DNA of 64,000 bases from Sodaliphilus pleomorphus (GTDB lineage Bacteria; Bacteroidota; Bacteroidia; Bacteroidales; Muribaculaceae): positions 930,001 to 994,000 of the forward strand of contig NZ_CP045696.1 in assembly GCF_009676955.1 (NCBI RefSeq), in the 5' to 3' direction. Under the pieces are notes generated by a model, which was given only the letters and a program-made list of their open reading frames with translations, was not told the DNA's origin and ran no database searches. A program made the position numbers and the translations under genes. Positions 6,875 to 15,697 of this stretch are shown here, one piece after another (position 1 is the first letter of the stretch; each line of letters begins with the position of its first letter).

Positions 6875-8767
6875 GTGAACACACCACCCCCTTTCAACAT
6901 CGACGACATCATTGCCGAGAACCATCGTCGCCACGAGGCGCAGCAAGAGCCCTACGACCCTCTCACAGGGCAAGGCTGCTGCGGCGTGCGCGTGCACGTG
7001 GCAGGCAAGTGGCTGCCTCGCGCGCTACTTGAGACGGTGCCAGGCTACGCGTCGCTGCCGCCCCTGGAGCAAGATCGCGAGCGCATAAAACACGACTTTG
7101 AGTTCTGGTGTGCCCGCTGCGCCTCCATTCAAGACAAGGTCACCAACCGCATCGTGCCCTTTGTGCCCAACCGCCCGCAACGGCGAGTGGCCGCTGCCAT
7201 GGAGCAGCAGCGGCTCACGCGCCACAGCGTGCGCCTGATCGTGCTCAAGGCAAGGCAATGGGGCTCGTCGACCCTGGCCATACTCTACATGGCCTGGATG
7301 CAGATTGTGGTGCACCGCAACTGGAATTGCCTCATATGCAGCCACCAGCGAGGCTCTTCGGGCAACATAGGGCGCATCTACTCGCAACTGCTGCGGCACT
7401 ACCCTGCCGAGATGCTCGACCCTGGCGTGAAACGGCTGGAGCTCAAGACGCTCGAGGGCATGCGAGGCGTGAAGGAGCTGTCGCCTCGCGGCGGCATCAT
7501 CGTCACAGGCTCGGCCAGCAGCCAAGATGCAGTGCGCGGTTTCAACCTGGCCATGGCCCACTTGAGCGAAGTGGCCTTCTGGAAAGACAGCGCCCGGCAC
7601 GACCCCGTCGACGTGATGCGCACTGTAGAAGGGTCGGTGATGCTGGGCGGCGACACCGTCGTCATCCTCGAGTCGACCGCCAACGGCGTAGGCAACTTCT
7701 TTCACAACGAGTGGTTGCGGGCCAGCAGCGGCCAGAGCGACAAGCAGCCCATATTTGTACCCTGGCACGAGATCGAAATCTACCAGCTGCCCGTGGCCGA
7801 TGCCAGGCAGCTGTGGGGCAGCATGGACGACTATGAGCGCGAGCTGTGGAACAAGCACGGCTGCACGCTCGAGCAAATCAACTGGTATCACCACAAGCGC
7901 AAGGTGTATCCCTCGCACAACGCCCTCATGGCCGAGTTCCCGAGCAATGCTGTCGAAGCCTTCGACAACACGGGGTGCTGCGCCTTCGGGCTCGAGAGTC
8001 TCGACAGGCTGCGCGACGGCTGCACGGCGCCCCAGTTCAAGGGCGATATCACCAGCCGAGGCGACGGCAAGAACCTGCAAGGCATAGGGCTGCTCGACAA
8101 CACCACCGGAGGCCTCAAGGTGTGGCGCATGCCCGAGGCCACAGCAATGAGAAACCGCTATATCGCCGCCGTCGACATAGGGGGCCGCAGCGACAAGAGC
8201 GACTACTCGGTGATCACCGTCGTCGACCGCAAGGAGCTGCCCGACGAGAAAATGGAGGTCGTGGCCCAGTGGCGCGGGCACATCGACCATGACCTGCTGG
8301 CCTGGAAAGCGGCACAGCTGGCCACCTTCTACGGCCACGCCCTGCTCGTGTTTGAAAGCAACACGCTCGAGACCGAGCAGAACGAGAGCGACGACGCCGG
8401 CTACATTGCCGGCACCCTGGCCCGCGCCTATGGCAACATCTACTTCCGCGCCAAGGGCCGTGCCGGCTTTCACACCAACGTGCACACCAAGGGCCTCATC
8501 GTGCACCACCTCATCGCCCTGGTGCGCGACGGGCAGTATATCGAGCACGACCAGGAGGCCGTCGACGAGATGAGCTGGTTTGCTCTGCTGCCCCACGGTC
8601 GCTTCGGCGCCATCGAGGGCAAGCACGACGACATCGTGATGAGCCGCGCCATAGCCCTCTACATGGCCAGCCAGCTCAAGCGAGGCCGCCGCTTCGACTA
8701 CAAGGAGTACTGCCGCGCCTTCGACATGCAGGCCAGCCAGTACCGCCTGCACTTCGACCGTGGCTAA
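6875..8767 (+). CDS. Orphan phage-type terminase large subunit
   Basis: About 630 residues resembling the DNA-packaging motor of tailed phages. The ATPase half carries a Walker A-like KARQWGSST (about 125-133), a Walker B-like HLSEVAFW with its glutamate near 232, and the coupling motif ESTANG near 266. The RNase H-like nuclease half starts at AVDIGGRSDKSDYSVI (Asp near 434) and has the second acidic site at VFESN and a third at KHDDIVMSRAIAL near 585, so the metal-binding acids look intact. The start is uncertain: GTG 6875 (NTPPPFNIDDIIAENH) lies just after a near-consensus TACTTTTA, while ATG 6725 would overlap the divergent prmC promoter and add poorly conserved residues. No portal, capsid, small terminase, integrase or attachment site lies nearby. 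Codon use resembles the neighbours, which suggests long residence. Confidence 0.75.
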   Translation: MNTPPPFNIDDIIAENHRRHEAQQEPYDPLTGQGCCGVRVHVAGKWLPRALLETVPGYASLPPLEQDRERIKHDFEFWCARCASIQDKVTNRIVPFVPNRPQRRVAAAMEQQRLTRHSVRLIVLKARQWGSSTLAILYMAWMQIVVHRNWNCLICSHQRGSSGNIGRIYSQLLRHYPAEMLDPGVKRLELKTLEGMRGVKELSPRGGIIVTGSASSQDAVRGFNLAMAHLSEVAFWKDSARHDPVDVMRTVEGSVMLGGDTVVILESTANGVGNFFHNEWLRASSGQSDKQPIFVPWHEIEIYQLPVADARQLWGSMDDYERELWNKHGCTLEQINWYHHKRKVYPSHNALMAEFPSNAVEAFDNTGCCAFGLESLDRLRDGCTAPQFKGDITSRGDGKNLQGIGLLDNTTGGLKVWRMPEATAMRNRYIAAVDIGGRSDKSDYSVITVVDRKELPDEKMEVVAQWRGHIDHDLLAWKAAQLATFYGHALLVFESNTLETEQNESDDAGYIAGTLARAYGNIYFRAKGRAGFHTNVHTKGLIVHHLIALVRDGQYIEHDQEAVDEMSWFALLPHGRFGAIEGKHDDIVMSRAIALYMASQLKRGRRFDYKEYCRAFDMQASQYRLHFDRG

Positions 8768-8838
8768 GCCGCCCCCCCCAAAAAAACGTTGCCTAAAAAG
8801 AAAAAATGAGCCAAGAGAAAAAAAACTTGCATAAAAAT

Positions 8839-8869
8839 TTGGAAGTCTGGAATCGAATCATTAACTTTG
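8839..8869 (+). promoter_or_regulatory. Promoter of candidate small RNA
   Basis: TTG (8839-8841), 20 bases, TAACTTTG (8862-8869): a full match to the Bacteroidetes consensus with no start of a real protein gene for 400 bases. Confidence 0.7.
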
Positions 8870-8875
8870 AGCAGA

Positions 8876-9023
8876 ATAAATGGAGAATTTCATTTTTAAT
8901 GTTTAAAGGTTGATTGTTAATCGACGAGATTGACACATTCAATTACATTGATTAATATATATGTTTTTATAGATTGTAGATTTTAAGGAGCCCACGCTGT
9001 GAAGCGCAGGCTCCTTAATTTTT
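8876..9023 (+). ncRNA. Candidate small RNA, about 150 bases
   Basis: Defined by a consensus promoter ending at 8869 and an intrinsic terminator at 8983-9023. A hairpin near the 5' part pairs GTTGATT (8909-8915) with AATCGAC (8919-8925) around a 3-base loop. The only ATG frame is an 8-codon run starting at 8881-8882, probably chance. It could be a trans-acting regulatory RNA, or a terminated leader that sometimes reads into the DUF6242 gene 260 bases on. No Rfam family is recognised. Confidence 0.5.
8983..9023 (+). terminator. Terminator of candidate small RNA
   Basis: TTAAGGAGCC (8983-8992) pairs with GGCTCCTTAA (9009-9018), with an inner CGC/GCG pair of arms, followed by five T. Confidence 0.8.
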
Positions 9024-9122
9024 GCCACATCCACCACAGAGGCACCCGAAAGTCCAAAAAACAGCGAAAAAGAAAGCAAACACAGCACTATGGCGTTAAA
9101 AAGGTGTAAAAAAGCAATTTTT

Positions 9123-9144
9123 GCCCTTTATTATCTTAAAGGGC
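9123..9144. promoter_or_regulatory. Inverted repeat upstream of the DUF6242 gene
   Basis: GCCCTTTA (9123-9130) and TAAAGGGC (9137-9144) are perfect 8-bp arms around a 6-base loop, 102 bases upstream of the predicted -7 element. No T-run follows on +. It could be an operator or a hairpin. Confidence 0.35.
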
Positions 9145-9245
9145 GGTAGCAATATTATGGCAAAATATTAATTTTACATCGTGAAAAGAGGGACAGCCGT
9201 CCAAAAATGGACAGCGGCAGGCCTTAACTTCTCGCGTTTTTATTG

Positions 9246-9253
9246 TAAATTTG
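9246..9253 (+). promoter_or_regulatory. -7 element of the DUF6242 gene
   Basis: TAAATTTG, 27 bases before the ATG at 9281. No clear -33 TTG at standard spacing. Confidence 0.55.
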
Positions 9254-9280
9254 CACTTCAAACAGACACATACGATATTG

Positions 9281-10771
9281 ATGAACAAGAAATTTCCGTT
9301 ATATGCCTTGATGTGCCTCATGCTGTGGGGCATAGTATCGTCGTGCAACGACGACAACAGCAACCGCGATGCCGACATCTACACCACGAGCTACTCCTCG
9401 ACATTGATATCGGCATTCTCGCTGGGCAACAACGACAACGTGCTCTACAACCTCGACTCGGTGAAATTCTCGATCAACCAGGATGCAGGCCTCATCTACA
9501 ATGTCGACTCGCTGCCCGTGGGCACCGACGTGACCCACCTCACAGTGAGCATGACCTTCCCCTACACCGTGCAGCAGGCCCAGTTTCACGTGACGGGCGG
9601 CAAGGTAATGAAAGACAGCACCTTCGACTACAAGAGCACAACCACCGACTCGATCGACTTCACCGGCCGCGTCGACCTGGTGGTCACCAGCTACGACGGC
9701 AACCACACCCGCACCTATAATATCAAGGTGAACGTGCACAAAATGGAGCCCGACACGCTCTACTTCAACCCCAGCCTGCGGCGCGACGTGCCCAACGTGA
9801 ACGGCACGCTGAGTGCCGAGAAATGCGTGCTGCAAGGCAGCACCTACTACTGCCTGACCAACGACGGCGGCACCTACAAGCTCAACAGCGCTGCCAACCC
9901 GGGGCAAGGCACCTGGGCCGTCAAGGTTGTTGACTTCCCCTTCACACCGGCAGTTAACTCGCTGAGCGCCACCAGCGGCGCCCTCTATATACTGAGCACG
10001 GGCGGCGAGCTCTACCGCTCGACCGACGCCGGCACCACGTGGACCGATTGCGGCGTGACCTGGCACAGCCTGCTGGGCGGCTGGGGCGACAAGGCGCTGG
10101 GCGTGTACTACGACGGCAGCACCTATCGCCACGACGAGTATCCGCGGCCCCAGGGCTACACCTTGACCGAGGTAGAAGACTCCTTCCCCGTGGCCGAGGC
10201 CTCGCCCCTGACACCTGCCACCAACGAGTGGACCCTCACGCAGCAGTCCATGCTCTTCGGCGGCAAGAGCAAGAGCGGCAACATCCTGGCCACCACCTGG
10301 GGCTATGACGGCACCAACTGGGGCGAAATCACCGACCACAAGCTGCAATCGGGCCTGCCCGGCATGACCGAGGCCGTGATTGTGCCCTATGCCACCTACT
10401 CGGTCGACTCTACCAACCACACCGCCACCGAGCGTGTGACCTGGCTGCTCATGGGCGGCAAGATGCAGGGCGGCAAGCTCAACAACACCACCTATGTGTC
10501 CTACAACCAGGGCATCTCGTGGACCCAGGGCGGCAAGCTCTTGCAACTGCCCGCCACCATGCCGGCCTTCTACCAGGCACAGGCCTTTGTGGTCTATGAA
10601 ACGCTCACGTCGTCCTCATCCAAGGCCCGTCGCCGCAGCGTGACCAAGCCCGTGACCACGTGGGATGTGCCCTACATCTACATCGTGGGAGGCCGCGGCG
10701 CCAACGGTGCACAACTGGGCAGTGTGTGGAAAGGAGTGATCAACCGGCGCATGTTCCGCCCCATTTATTGA
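9281..10771 (+). CDS. DUF6242 family surface lipoprotein
   Basis: 496 residues. The start at ATG 9281 gives a lipoprotein signal peptide with cysteine 22 (GIVSSC) followed by NDDN, the acidic context of Bacteroidetes surface lipoproteins. The N-terminal region (about 40-165) looks like a beta-sandwich. The rest contains Asp-box-like motifs (RSTDAGTTWT, SYNQGISWT) and Kelch/BNR-like blade sequence, so a beta-propeller is likely. The function of DUF6242 is unknown. It leads the envelope block: DUF6089 barrel, uppS, bamA and ompH genes follow on the same strand with short gaps, an order familiar from other Bacteroidales. Confidence 0.8.
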   Translation: MNKKFPLYALMCLMLWGIVSSCNDDNSNRDADIYTTSYSSTLISAFSLGNNDNVLYNLDSVKFSINQDAGLIYNVDSLPVGTDVTHLTVSMTFPYTVQQAQFHVTGGKVMKDSTFDYKSTTTDSIDFTGRVDLVVTSYDGNHTRTYNIKVNVHKMEPDTLYFNPSLRRDVPNVNGTLSAEKCVLQGSTYYCLTNDGGTYKLNSAANPGQGTWAVKVVDFPFTPAVNSLSATSGALYILSTGGELYRSTDAGTTWTDCGVTWHSLLGGWGDKALGVYYDGSTYRHDEYPRPQGYTLTEVEDSFPVAEASPLTPATNEWTLTQQSMLFGGKSKSGNILATTWGYDGTNWGEITDHKLQSGLPGMTEAVIVPYATYSVDSTNHTATERVTWLLMGGKMQGGKLNNTTYVSYNQGISWTQGGKLLQLPATMPAFYQAQAFVVYETLTSSSSKARRRSVTKPVTTWDVPYIYIVGGRGANGAQLGSVWKGVINRRMFRPIY

Positions 10772-10847
10772 GCCACAATAATCGCCCGGGCATGAAATTT
10801 TTGGCTCCCAACTCGCGTTTTCTATATAATAGATGAAACACTGTTAT

Positions 10848-11519
10848 ATGAAGAAAATACTGGCAATCACAGCCGCAGCGCTCCTGCTGGGAAGTGCTAC
10901 AGCGGCAGCGCAGGAATACCGCTACGAGATAGGACCTGCGCTGGGTGTCGACGGCTACCTGGGCGACGTGAACGACGGCAACATGTACAAGCATCCCGGC
11001 GTGACAGCAGGCGCCGTGATGCGCTACAACATGGACTCGCGGTGGGCCTTCAAGGCCAACCTGCTCTATGCCGGGCTGAGTGGCAACAGCAACGACATCG
11101 ACCGCAAGATACCGGGCCAGGAGCCCTATAGCTTCAAGTCGCATGTCATCGACCTGGGCGTGCAGGCCGAGTTCAACTTCCTGCACTACGGCATAGGGGC
11201 CAGGTACAAGAACTACAAGCGCCTGTCGCCCTACATGGTGCTGGGCCTGGGCCTCACCACAGCTATTGTCGACGGCAAGGTCAACGTGTGTCCCAACCTG
11301 CCCATGGGCATAGGCGTGAAGTACAAGCTCAAGGAGCGCCTCAACCTGGGTTTCGAGTTCACGATGCGCAAGGGCTTTGGCGACAAGATCGACGGCTTGA
11401 GCGACCTCTACGGCGTGAAGCACGGCTTTGCCAAAAACACCGACTGGTACTCGATTGCCGTGTTCTCGATCACCTACGAGTTTTCGAAGCGGTGCACCAA
11501 GTGCCACTATGTGGAATGA
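10848..11519 (+). CDS. DUF6089 family outer membrane beta-barrel protein
   Basis: 223 residues. I start at ATG 10848 (MKKILAITAAALLLGSATAAAQ), a standard Sec signal peptide; five codons upstream at 10833 is another ATG without benefit. After cleavage the sequence is a run of alternating strands (YRYEIGPALGVDGYLGD, WAFKANLLYAGLSG, LNLGFEFTMRKGFGD, AVFSITYEF), typical of an eight-stranded OmpA/OmpX-size barrel. The molecular role is unknown. The conserved placement directly before uppS and bamA suggests a link with outer membrane assembly, which is inference. The end is slightly unusual in carrying two cysteines (RCTKCHYVE) after the last strand. Confidence 0.82.
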   Translation: MKKILAITAAALLLGSATAAAQEYRYEIGPALGVDGYLGDVNDGNMYKHPGVTAGAVMRYNMDSRWAFKANLLYAGLSGNSNDIDRKIPGQEPYSFKSHVIDLGVQAEFNFLHYGIGARYKNYKRLSPYMVLGLGLTTAIVDGKVNVCPNLPMGIGVKYKLKERLNLGFEFTMRKGFGDKIDGLSDLYGVKHGFAKNTDWYSIAVFSITYEFSKRCTKCHYVE

Positions 11520-11631
11520 AACACGGGGCCGCAAGAGAGCCAGTATTGATAGTGACTGAAACAACAACAACATAAAAAGAAACAAGTACCCGGCGCACAG
11601 CAGCAAGGGTTATAGAGATAACAACACAGAA

Positions 11632-12405
11632 ATGTCGCTGATTGACGAAATAGACAAAACGCGCATCCCGCGCCACGTAGCCATCATCATGGACGGCAAC
11701 GGCCGCTGGGCCAAGCTGCACGGGCACGAGCGCTCGTTCGGCCACGAGAACGGTGTGACCACCGTGAGGCAGATCACCGAGATCGCCAGCCAGATAGGCA
11801 TAGGCTACCTCACGCTCTACACCTTCTCGACCGAGAACTGGAACCGCCCCGAGGCCGAAGTGCACTACCTGATGAACCTGGTGGTGACGGCCATCGAGCG
11901 CGAGACGCCCGACTTGATAAAGAACAACGTGCGCCTCACCATGATAGGCGACGCGGCACGCATGCCACAATATGCCCGCGAGCGACTCGAGAAGTGCATC
12001 GCGCTCACTGCCGGCGACACGGGCCTGGTGCTGTGCCTGGCGCTGAGCTACTCGGCGCGCTGGGAAATCGTGGAAGCTTGCAAGCACATGGCCCGCGAGG
12101 CCCGCGAGGGCAAGCTCAACCCCGAGGCCATCGACGAGAAGGTGGTGGCCGCTCACCTGGCCACACGCGACATGCCCGACCCCGACCTGCTCATACGCAC
12201 GGCCGGCGACCTGCGCCTGAGCAACTACCTGCTGTGGCAGATAGCCTACAGCGAGCTCTACTTCACACCCACCTACTGGCCCGATTTCACCCAGGACGAC
12301 TTCTTGCGGGCCATCGTCGACTACCAAGGCCGCGAGCGCCGCTACGGCATGACAAGCGAGCAAGTCGAAAGCAAGAATATTGACCACAACGAACAAAACA
12401 TATAA
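11632..12405 (+). CDS. uppS: Isoprenyl transferase (undecaprenyl diphosphate synthase)
   Basis: 257 residues. Makes undecaprenyl diphosphate from farnesyl diphosphate and eight isopentenyl diphosphates, the carrier lipid for peptidoglycan and O-antigen. Conserved features are present in order: HVAIIMDGNGRWAK (with the catalytic Asp), LYTFSTENWNRP, and the C-terminal DPDLLIRTAGDLRLSNYLLWQ plus SELYFTPTYWPDF. The stop ends at 12405 and the bamA ATG starts at 12407, so the two are translated from the same mRNA with almost no gap. Confidence 0.96.
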   Translation: MSLIDEIDKTRIPRHVAIIMDGNGRWAKLHGHERSFGHENGVTTVRQITEIASQIGIGYLTLYTFSTENWNRPEAEVHYLMNLVVTAIERETPDLIKNNVRLTMIGDAARMPQYARERLEKCIALTAGDTGLVLCLALSYSARWEIVEACKHMAREAREGKLNPEAIDEKVVAAHLATRDMPDPDLLIRTAGDLRLSNYLLWQIAYSELYFTPTYWPDFTQDDFLRAIVDYQGRERRYGMTSEQVESKNIDHNEQNI

Positions 12406-12406
12406 T

Positions 12407-15034
12407 ATGCGATATAAGGTATTTTTTCTTCTCATAGCTCTACTGGCCGGCACTGCCCACGGCTGGGCGCAAGACCAGACCAGGACTGTGAACGACACCA
12501 TCTACAATCCCAAGGTCATCTTCTCGGGAAACCCGCAAAAGTATGAGATAGCTGGCATCAAGGTCACTGGTGTAGACAACTACGAGGACTACATCATCAT
12601 AGGCTACTCGGGGCTGGCCGTGGGCCAGCGCATCGACATCCCGGGCGACGAGATCACCAATGCTGCCAAGCGATTCTGGCACCAAGGCCTCTTTTCCAAG
12701 GTGCAAATCAAGGTCGACAAGATATATGGCAACAAGGCATGGCTCGAGTTTGTGCTGCGCCAGCAGCCGCGTGTGTCGGTCATCAACTATGTGGGCATGA
12801 AAAAAGGCGAGCAGAAGGACATCACCGAGAAGCTTGGGCTGCAGGTGGGCAACCAGATGACCCCCAACATTGCCGACCGCATCAAGATGATTGTGGAAAA
12901 ATACTTCAAGGACAAGGGCTTTGAGAAAGTGACCTGCGAGGTCAACCAGCGAGAAGACCTGAGCAAGCAAAACGAGGTGATTGTCGACATCGTGGTCGAC
13001 AAGCACTCCAAGATAAAGGTGCACAAGATATACATCGACGGCAACCATGTGCTGAGCGACGGCCGCATCAAGCGCACCATGAAGAAGACCAACGAGAAGG
13101 GCAGCCTCATCAAGCTCTTCAGCCAAAAGAAATTTGTGGCCAGCGACTACGCGGCCGACAAGCAGCGCATCATCGACAAGTACAACGAGCTGGGCTACCG
13201 CGACGCCCGCATCGTGAGCGACAGCGTGACCAACTACGACGAGAAGACCGTCGACGTGCACATCAAGGTCGACGAGGGCAAGCGCTACTACATATCGGGC
13301 ATCAACTGGGTGGGCAACACCGTGTATCCCACCGAGGTGCTGCAAAACGTGCTGGGCATGGAGAAAGGCGACGTCTACAACCAGAAGCTGCTCAACAAGC
13401 GCACCTCGACCGACGAGGACGCCGTGTCCAACCTCTACCTCGACAAGGGTTACCTCTTCTTCAACCTGGTGCCCGTTGAGACCAAGGTCGAGGGCGACTC
13501 GATACAACTCGAGATGCGCATGTACGAGGGCAAGCAGGCCCGCATCAACAAGGTGGTGATCAACGGCAACGACCGCCTCTATGAGAAAGTGGTGCGCCGC
13601 GAGCTGCGCGTGCGCCCCGGCGATCTCTTCTCCAAGAGCGACCTCATGCGCTCGGCACGCGAGATTGCCCAGACCGGCCACTTCGATCCCGAGAAGATGG
13701 ACATACGCCCCGAGCCCAACGAGGAAAACGGCACCGTCGACATCGTGATGAACCTGCAGTCGAAAGCCAACGACCAGGTAGAGTTCTCGGCCGGCTGGGG
13801 GCAAACGGGCGTGATAGGCAAGCTGAGCCTCAAGTTCACCAACTTCTCGATACACAACCTGTTCCACCCGTCGAGCTACAAGGGCATCATCCCGCAGGGC
13901 GAGGGCCAAACCTTCACCATAAGCGGCCAGACCAATGCCAAGTACTACCAGGCCTACAGCATCTCGTTTCTCGACCCGTGGTTTGGCGGCAAGCGCCCCA
14001 ACTCGCTCAGCGTGTCGGCCTTCTACAGCCGCCAGACGGGCATCAACTCGAGCTTCTACAACAAGATGTATCAAAACAGCTACTACAACTATTACAATAA
14101 CTACTACGGCGGCTACTACAACGGCTACAACGGCAGCTACAACTACGAGGACGCCTACGACCCCAGCAAGTATCTGCAGATGGGCGGCATCACCGTGGGC
14201 TTCGGCAAGCGCCTCAAGTGGCCCGACGACTACTTCACGCTCACGGCCGACCTGTCCTACCAGTGGTACAGCCTCAAGAACTGGGAGTACCTGTACTACA
14301 TGAACAACGGCACGAGCAACTCGCTCGTGCTTGGCCTCACGCTCGAGCGCAACAGCATCGACAACCCGCTCTACACCCGCCGCGGCAGCACCTTCTCGCT
14401 GGCCTTCCACTTCACCCCGCCGGCCAACCTCTTCGGGCACAAGAACTGGAAAGCCCTCTCGCAGGCCAACACCGAGGCAGCCAAGAAGGACCTGTACAAG
14501 TGGATCGAGTACTGGAAGCTCAAGTTCCAGGCCCGCACCTACACGCCACTCACCGACCCCGACGGTCGCTGGACGCTCGTGCTCATGACACGCGCCGACG
14601 TGGGCCTGCTGGGCAGCTGGAACAAGTACTTGAAGTCGCCCTTCGAGACCTTCTATGTGGGCGGCGACGGCATGTCGGGCAGCTACACCTATGCCACCGA
14701 GACCATCGCCCTGCGCGGCTACGACAACGGCCAGTTCACCCCGTTCGGCAGCGAGGGCTACGCCTACGACCGCTTTGTGATGGAGCTGCACTTCCCGCTC
14801 ATGCTCTCGACCAGCGCCACGATCTATCCCCTGGTGTTTGCCGAGGCCGGCAATGCATGGACCAGCGTGAAGAAATTCTCGCCCTTCGACCTCAAGCGCA
14901 GTGCCGGCGTGGGCGTGCGCATCTTCCTGCCCATGCTGGGCATGATGGGCATCGACTGGGGCTACGGCTTCGACAAGGTGCTGGGCCAGAAGGGCGGCAG
15001 CAACTTCCACTTTGTGCTGGGTCAGGAGTTCTAA
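12407..15034 (+). CDS. bamA: Outer membrane protein assembly factor BamA
   Basis: 875 residues with a signal peptide cut after AHGWAQ (start ATG 12407). Five POTRA domains fill about residues 35-450, including the usual KVVINGNDRLYEKVVRRELRVRPGDLF block. A 16-strand Omp85 barrel follows and ends in the C-terminal phenylalanine (VLGQEF) expected for a BAM substrate. RGYDNGQF near the barrel end is the counterpart of the lid-lock VRGF/Y motif. It folds and inserts beta-barrel proteins into the outer membrane. An unusual Tyr/Asn/Gly-rich insertion lies at about residues 556-582. Downstream OmpH/Skp genes complete the pathway. Confidence 0.95.
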   Translation: MRYKVFFLLIALLAGTAHGWAQDQTRTVNDTIYNPKVIFSGNPQKYEIAGIKVTGVDNYEDYIIIGYSGLAVGQRIDIPGDEITNAAKRFWHQGLFSKVQIKVDKIYGNKAWLEFVLRQQPRVSVINYVGMKKGEQKDITEKLGLQVGNQMTPNIADRIKMIVEKYFKDKGFEKVTCEVNQREDLSKQNEVIVDIVVDKHSKIKVHKIYIDGNHVLSDGRIKRTMKKTNEKGSLIKLFSQKKFVASDYAADKQRIIDKYNELGYRDARIVSDSVTNYDEKTVDVHIKVDEGKRYYISGINWVGNTVYPTEVLQNVLGMEKGDVYNQKLLNKRTSTDEDAVSNLYLDKGYLFFNLVPVETKVEGDSIQLEMRMYEGKQARINKVVINGNDRLYEKVVRRELRVRPGDLFSKSDLMRSAREIAQTGHFDPEKMDIRPEPNEENGTVDIVMNLQSKANDQVEFSAGWGQTGVIGKLSLKFTNFSIHNLFHPSSYKGIIPQGEGQTFTISGQTNAKYYQAYSISFLDPWFGGKRPNSLSVSAFYSRQTGINSSFYNKMYQNSYYNYYNNYYGGYYNGYNGSYNYEDAYDPSKYLQMGGITVGFGKRLKWPDDYFTLTADLSYQWYSLKNWEYLYYMNNGTSNSLVLGLTLERNSIDNPLYTRRGSTFSLAFHFTPPANLFGHKNWKALSQANTEAAKKDLYKWIEYWKLKFQARTYTPLTDPDGRWTLVLMTRADVGLLGSWNKYLKSPFETFYVGGDGMSGSYTYATETIALRGYDNGQFTPFGSEGYAYDRFVMELHFPLMLSTSATIYPLVFAEAGNAWTSVKKFSPFDLKRSAGVGVRIFLPMLGMMGIDWGYGFDKVLGQKGGSNFHFVLGQEF

Positions 15035-15117
15035 GGGGGGCTGACGGTTTAAACTATCGGCCTCGTGCCGAGTCTAACGACAAGAATTGACAACATAAAA
15101 ATATATAAAGAAGCACA

Positions 15118-15627
15118 ATGAAAAAGATTGCATTACTTTTAGCCGCGACACTGGCACTTGCAGTGAGCGCCAGCGCCCAGAAGTTTGCCTTCATCGACCA
15201 GGAATATATCTTGAAGAAAATCCCAAACTATGAGATGGCAAACGAGCAGTTGAACCAGATTTCACAACGCTGGCAGAAGGAAGTGGAGGCCCTCGAGAAG
15301 GAGAGCGACACCATGTACAAGCAGTACCAGAGCGACATGGTGTTTCTCACCGACGAGCAGAAGAAGAAGCGCGAGGCCGACATCGTGGCCAAGGAGAAAG
15401 AGGCCTCACAGCTCAAGTACAAGTACTTCGGGCCCCAGGGCGAGCTCTTCAAGAAGCAGCAGTCGCTCATCAAGCCCATACAAGACGACATCTACAACGC
15501 CTGCAAGAAAGTGTGCGAGGAGCGCGGCTTCCAGGTCATCTTTGACCGCGCCAGCATCCAGGGCGCCATCTACGTGTCGCCGCGCATCGACGTCACCGAC
15601 GACGTAATTGCCAAGCTGGGCTATTGA
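15118..15627 (+). CDS. OmpH/Skp family periplasmic chaperone (copy 1)
   Basis: 169 residues with a signal peptide (MKKIALLLAATLALAVSASA). The mature part starts with the family's short strand FAFIDQEYILKKIPNY, then a long charged coiled coil (about residues 40-125), then the closing strands FQVIFDRASIQGAIYVSP. Skp-type trimers hold unfolded barrel proteins in the periplasm for delivery to BamA. It follows bamA by 83 bases, the usual Bacteroidales order, and precedes a second copy by 70 bases. Confidence 0.92.
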   Translation: MKKIALLLAATLALAVSASAQKFAFIDQEYILKKIPNYEMANEQLNQISQRWQKEVEALEKESDTMYKQYQSDMVFLTDEQKKKREADIVAKEKEASQLKYKYFGPQGELFKKQQSLIKPIQDDIYNACKKVCEERGFQVIFDRASIQGAIYVSPRIDVTDDVIAKLGY

Positions 15628-15697
15628 GAGACAGGCCCACACTCACACAAGATCACAACTTAAAAACAATAAAACACATAAAAAAATCAGAAAGATT

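Larger units (their letters stand above)
8768..9280. other. Gene-free stretch with candidate small RNA
   Basis: This A+T-rich gap holds a promoter-terminator pair bracketing a possible small RNA (8839-9023), a perfect 8-bp inverted repeat (9123-9144) and the promoter of the next gene (9246-9253). No credible protein gene is seen; the longest reading frames lack family-like composition. Confidence 0.6.

Noticed and set aside
6875..8767. Prophage
   Set aside because: Only the large terminase is present; all neighbours are housekeeping genes and no attachment repeats or other phage genes are seen.
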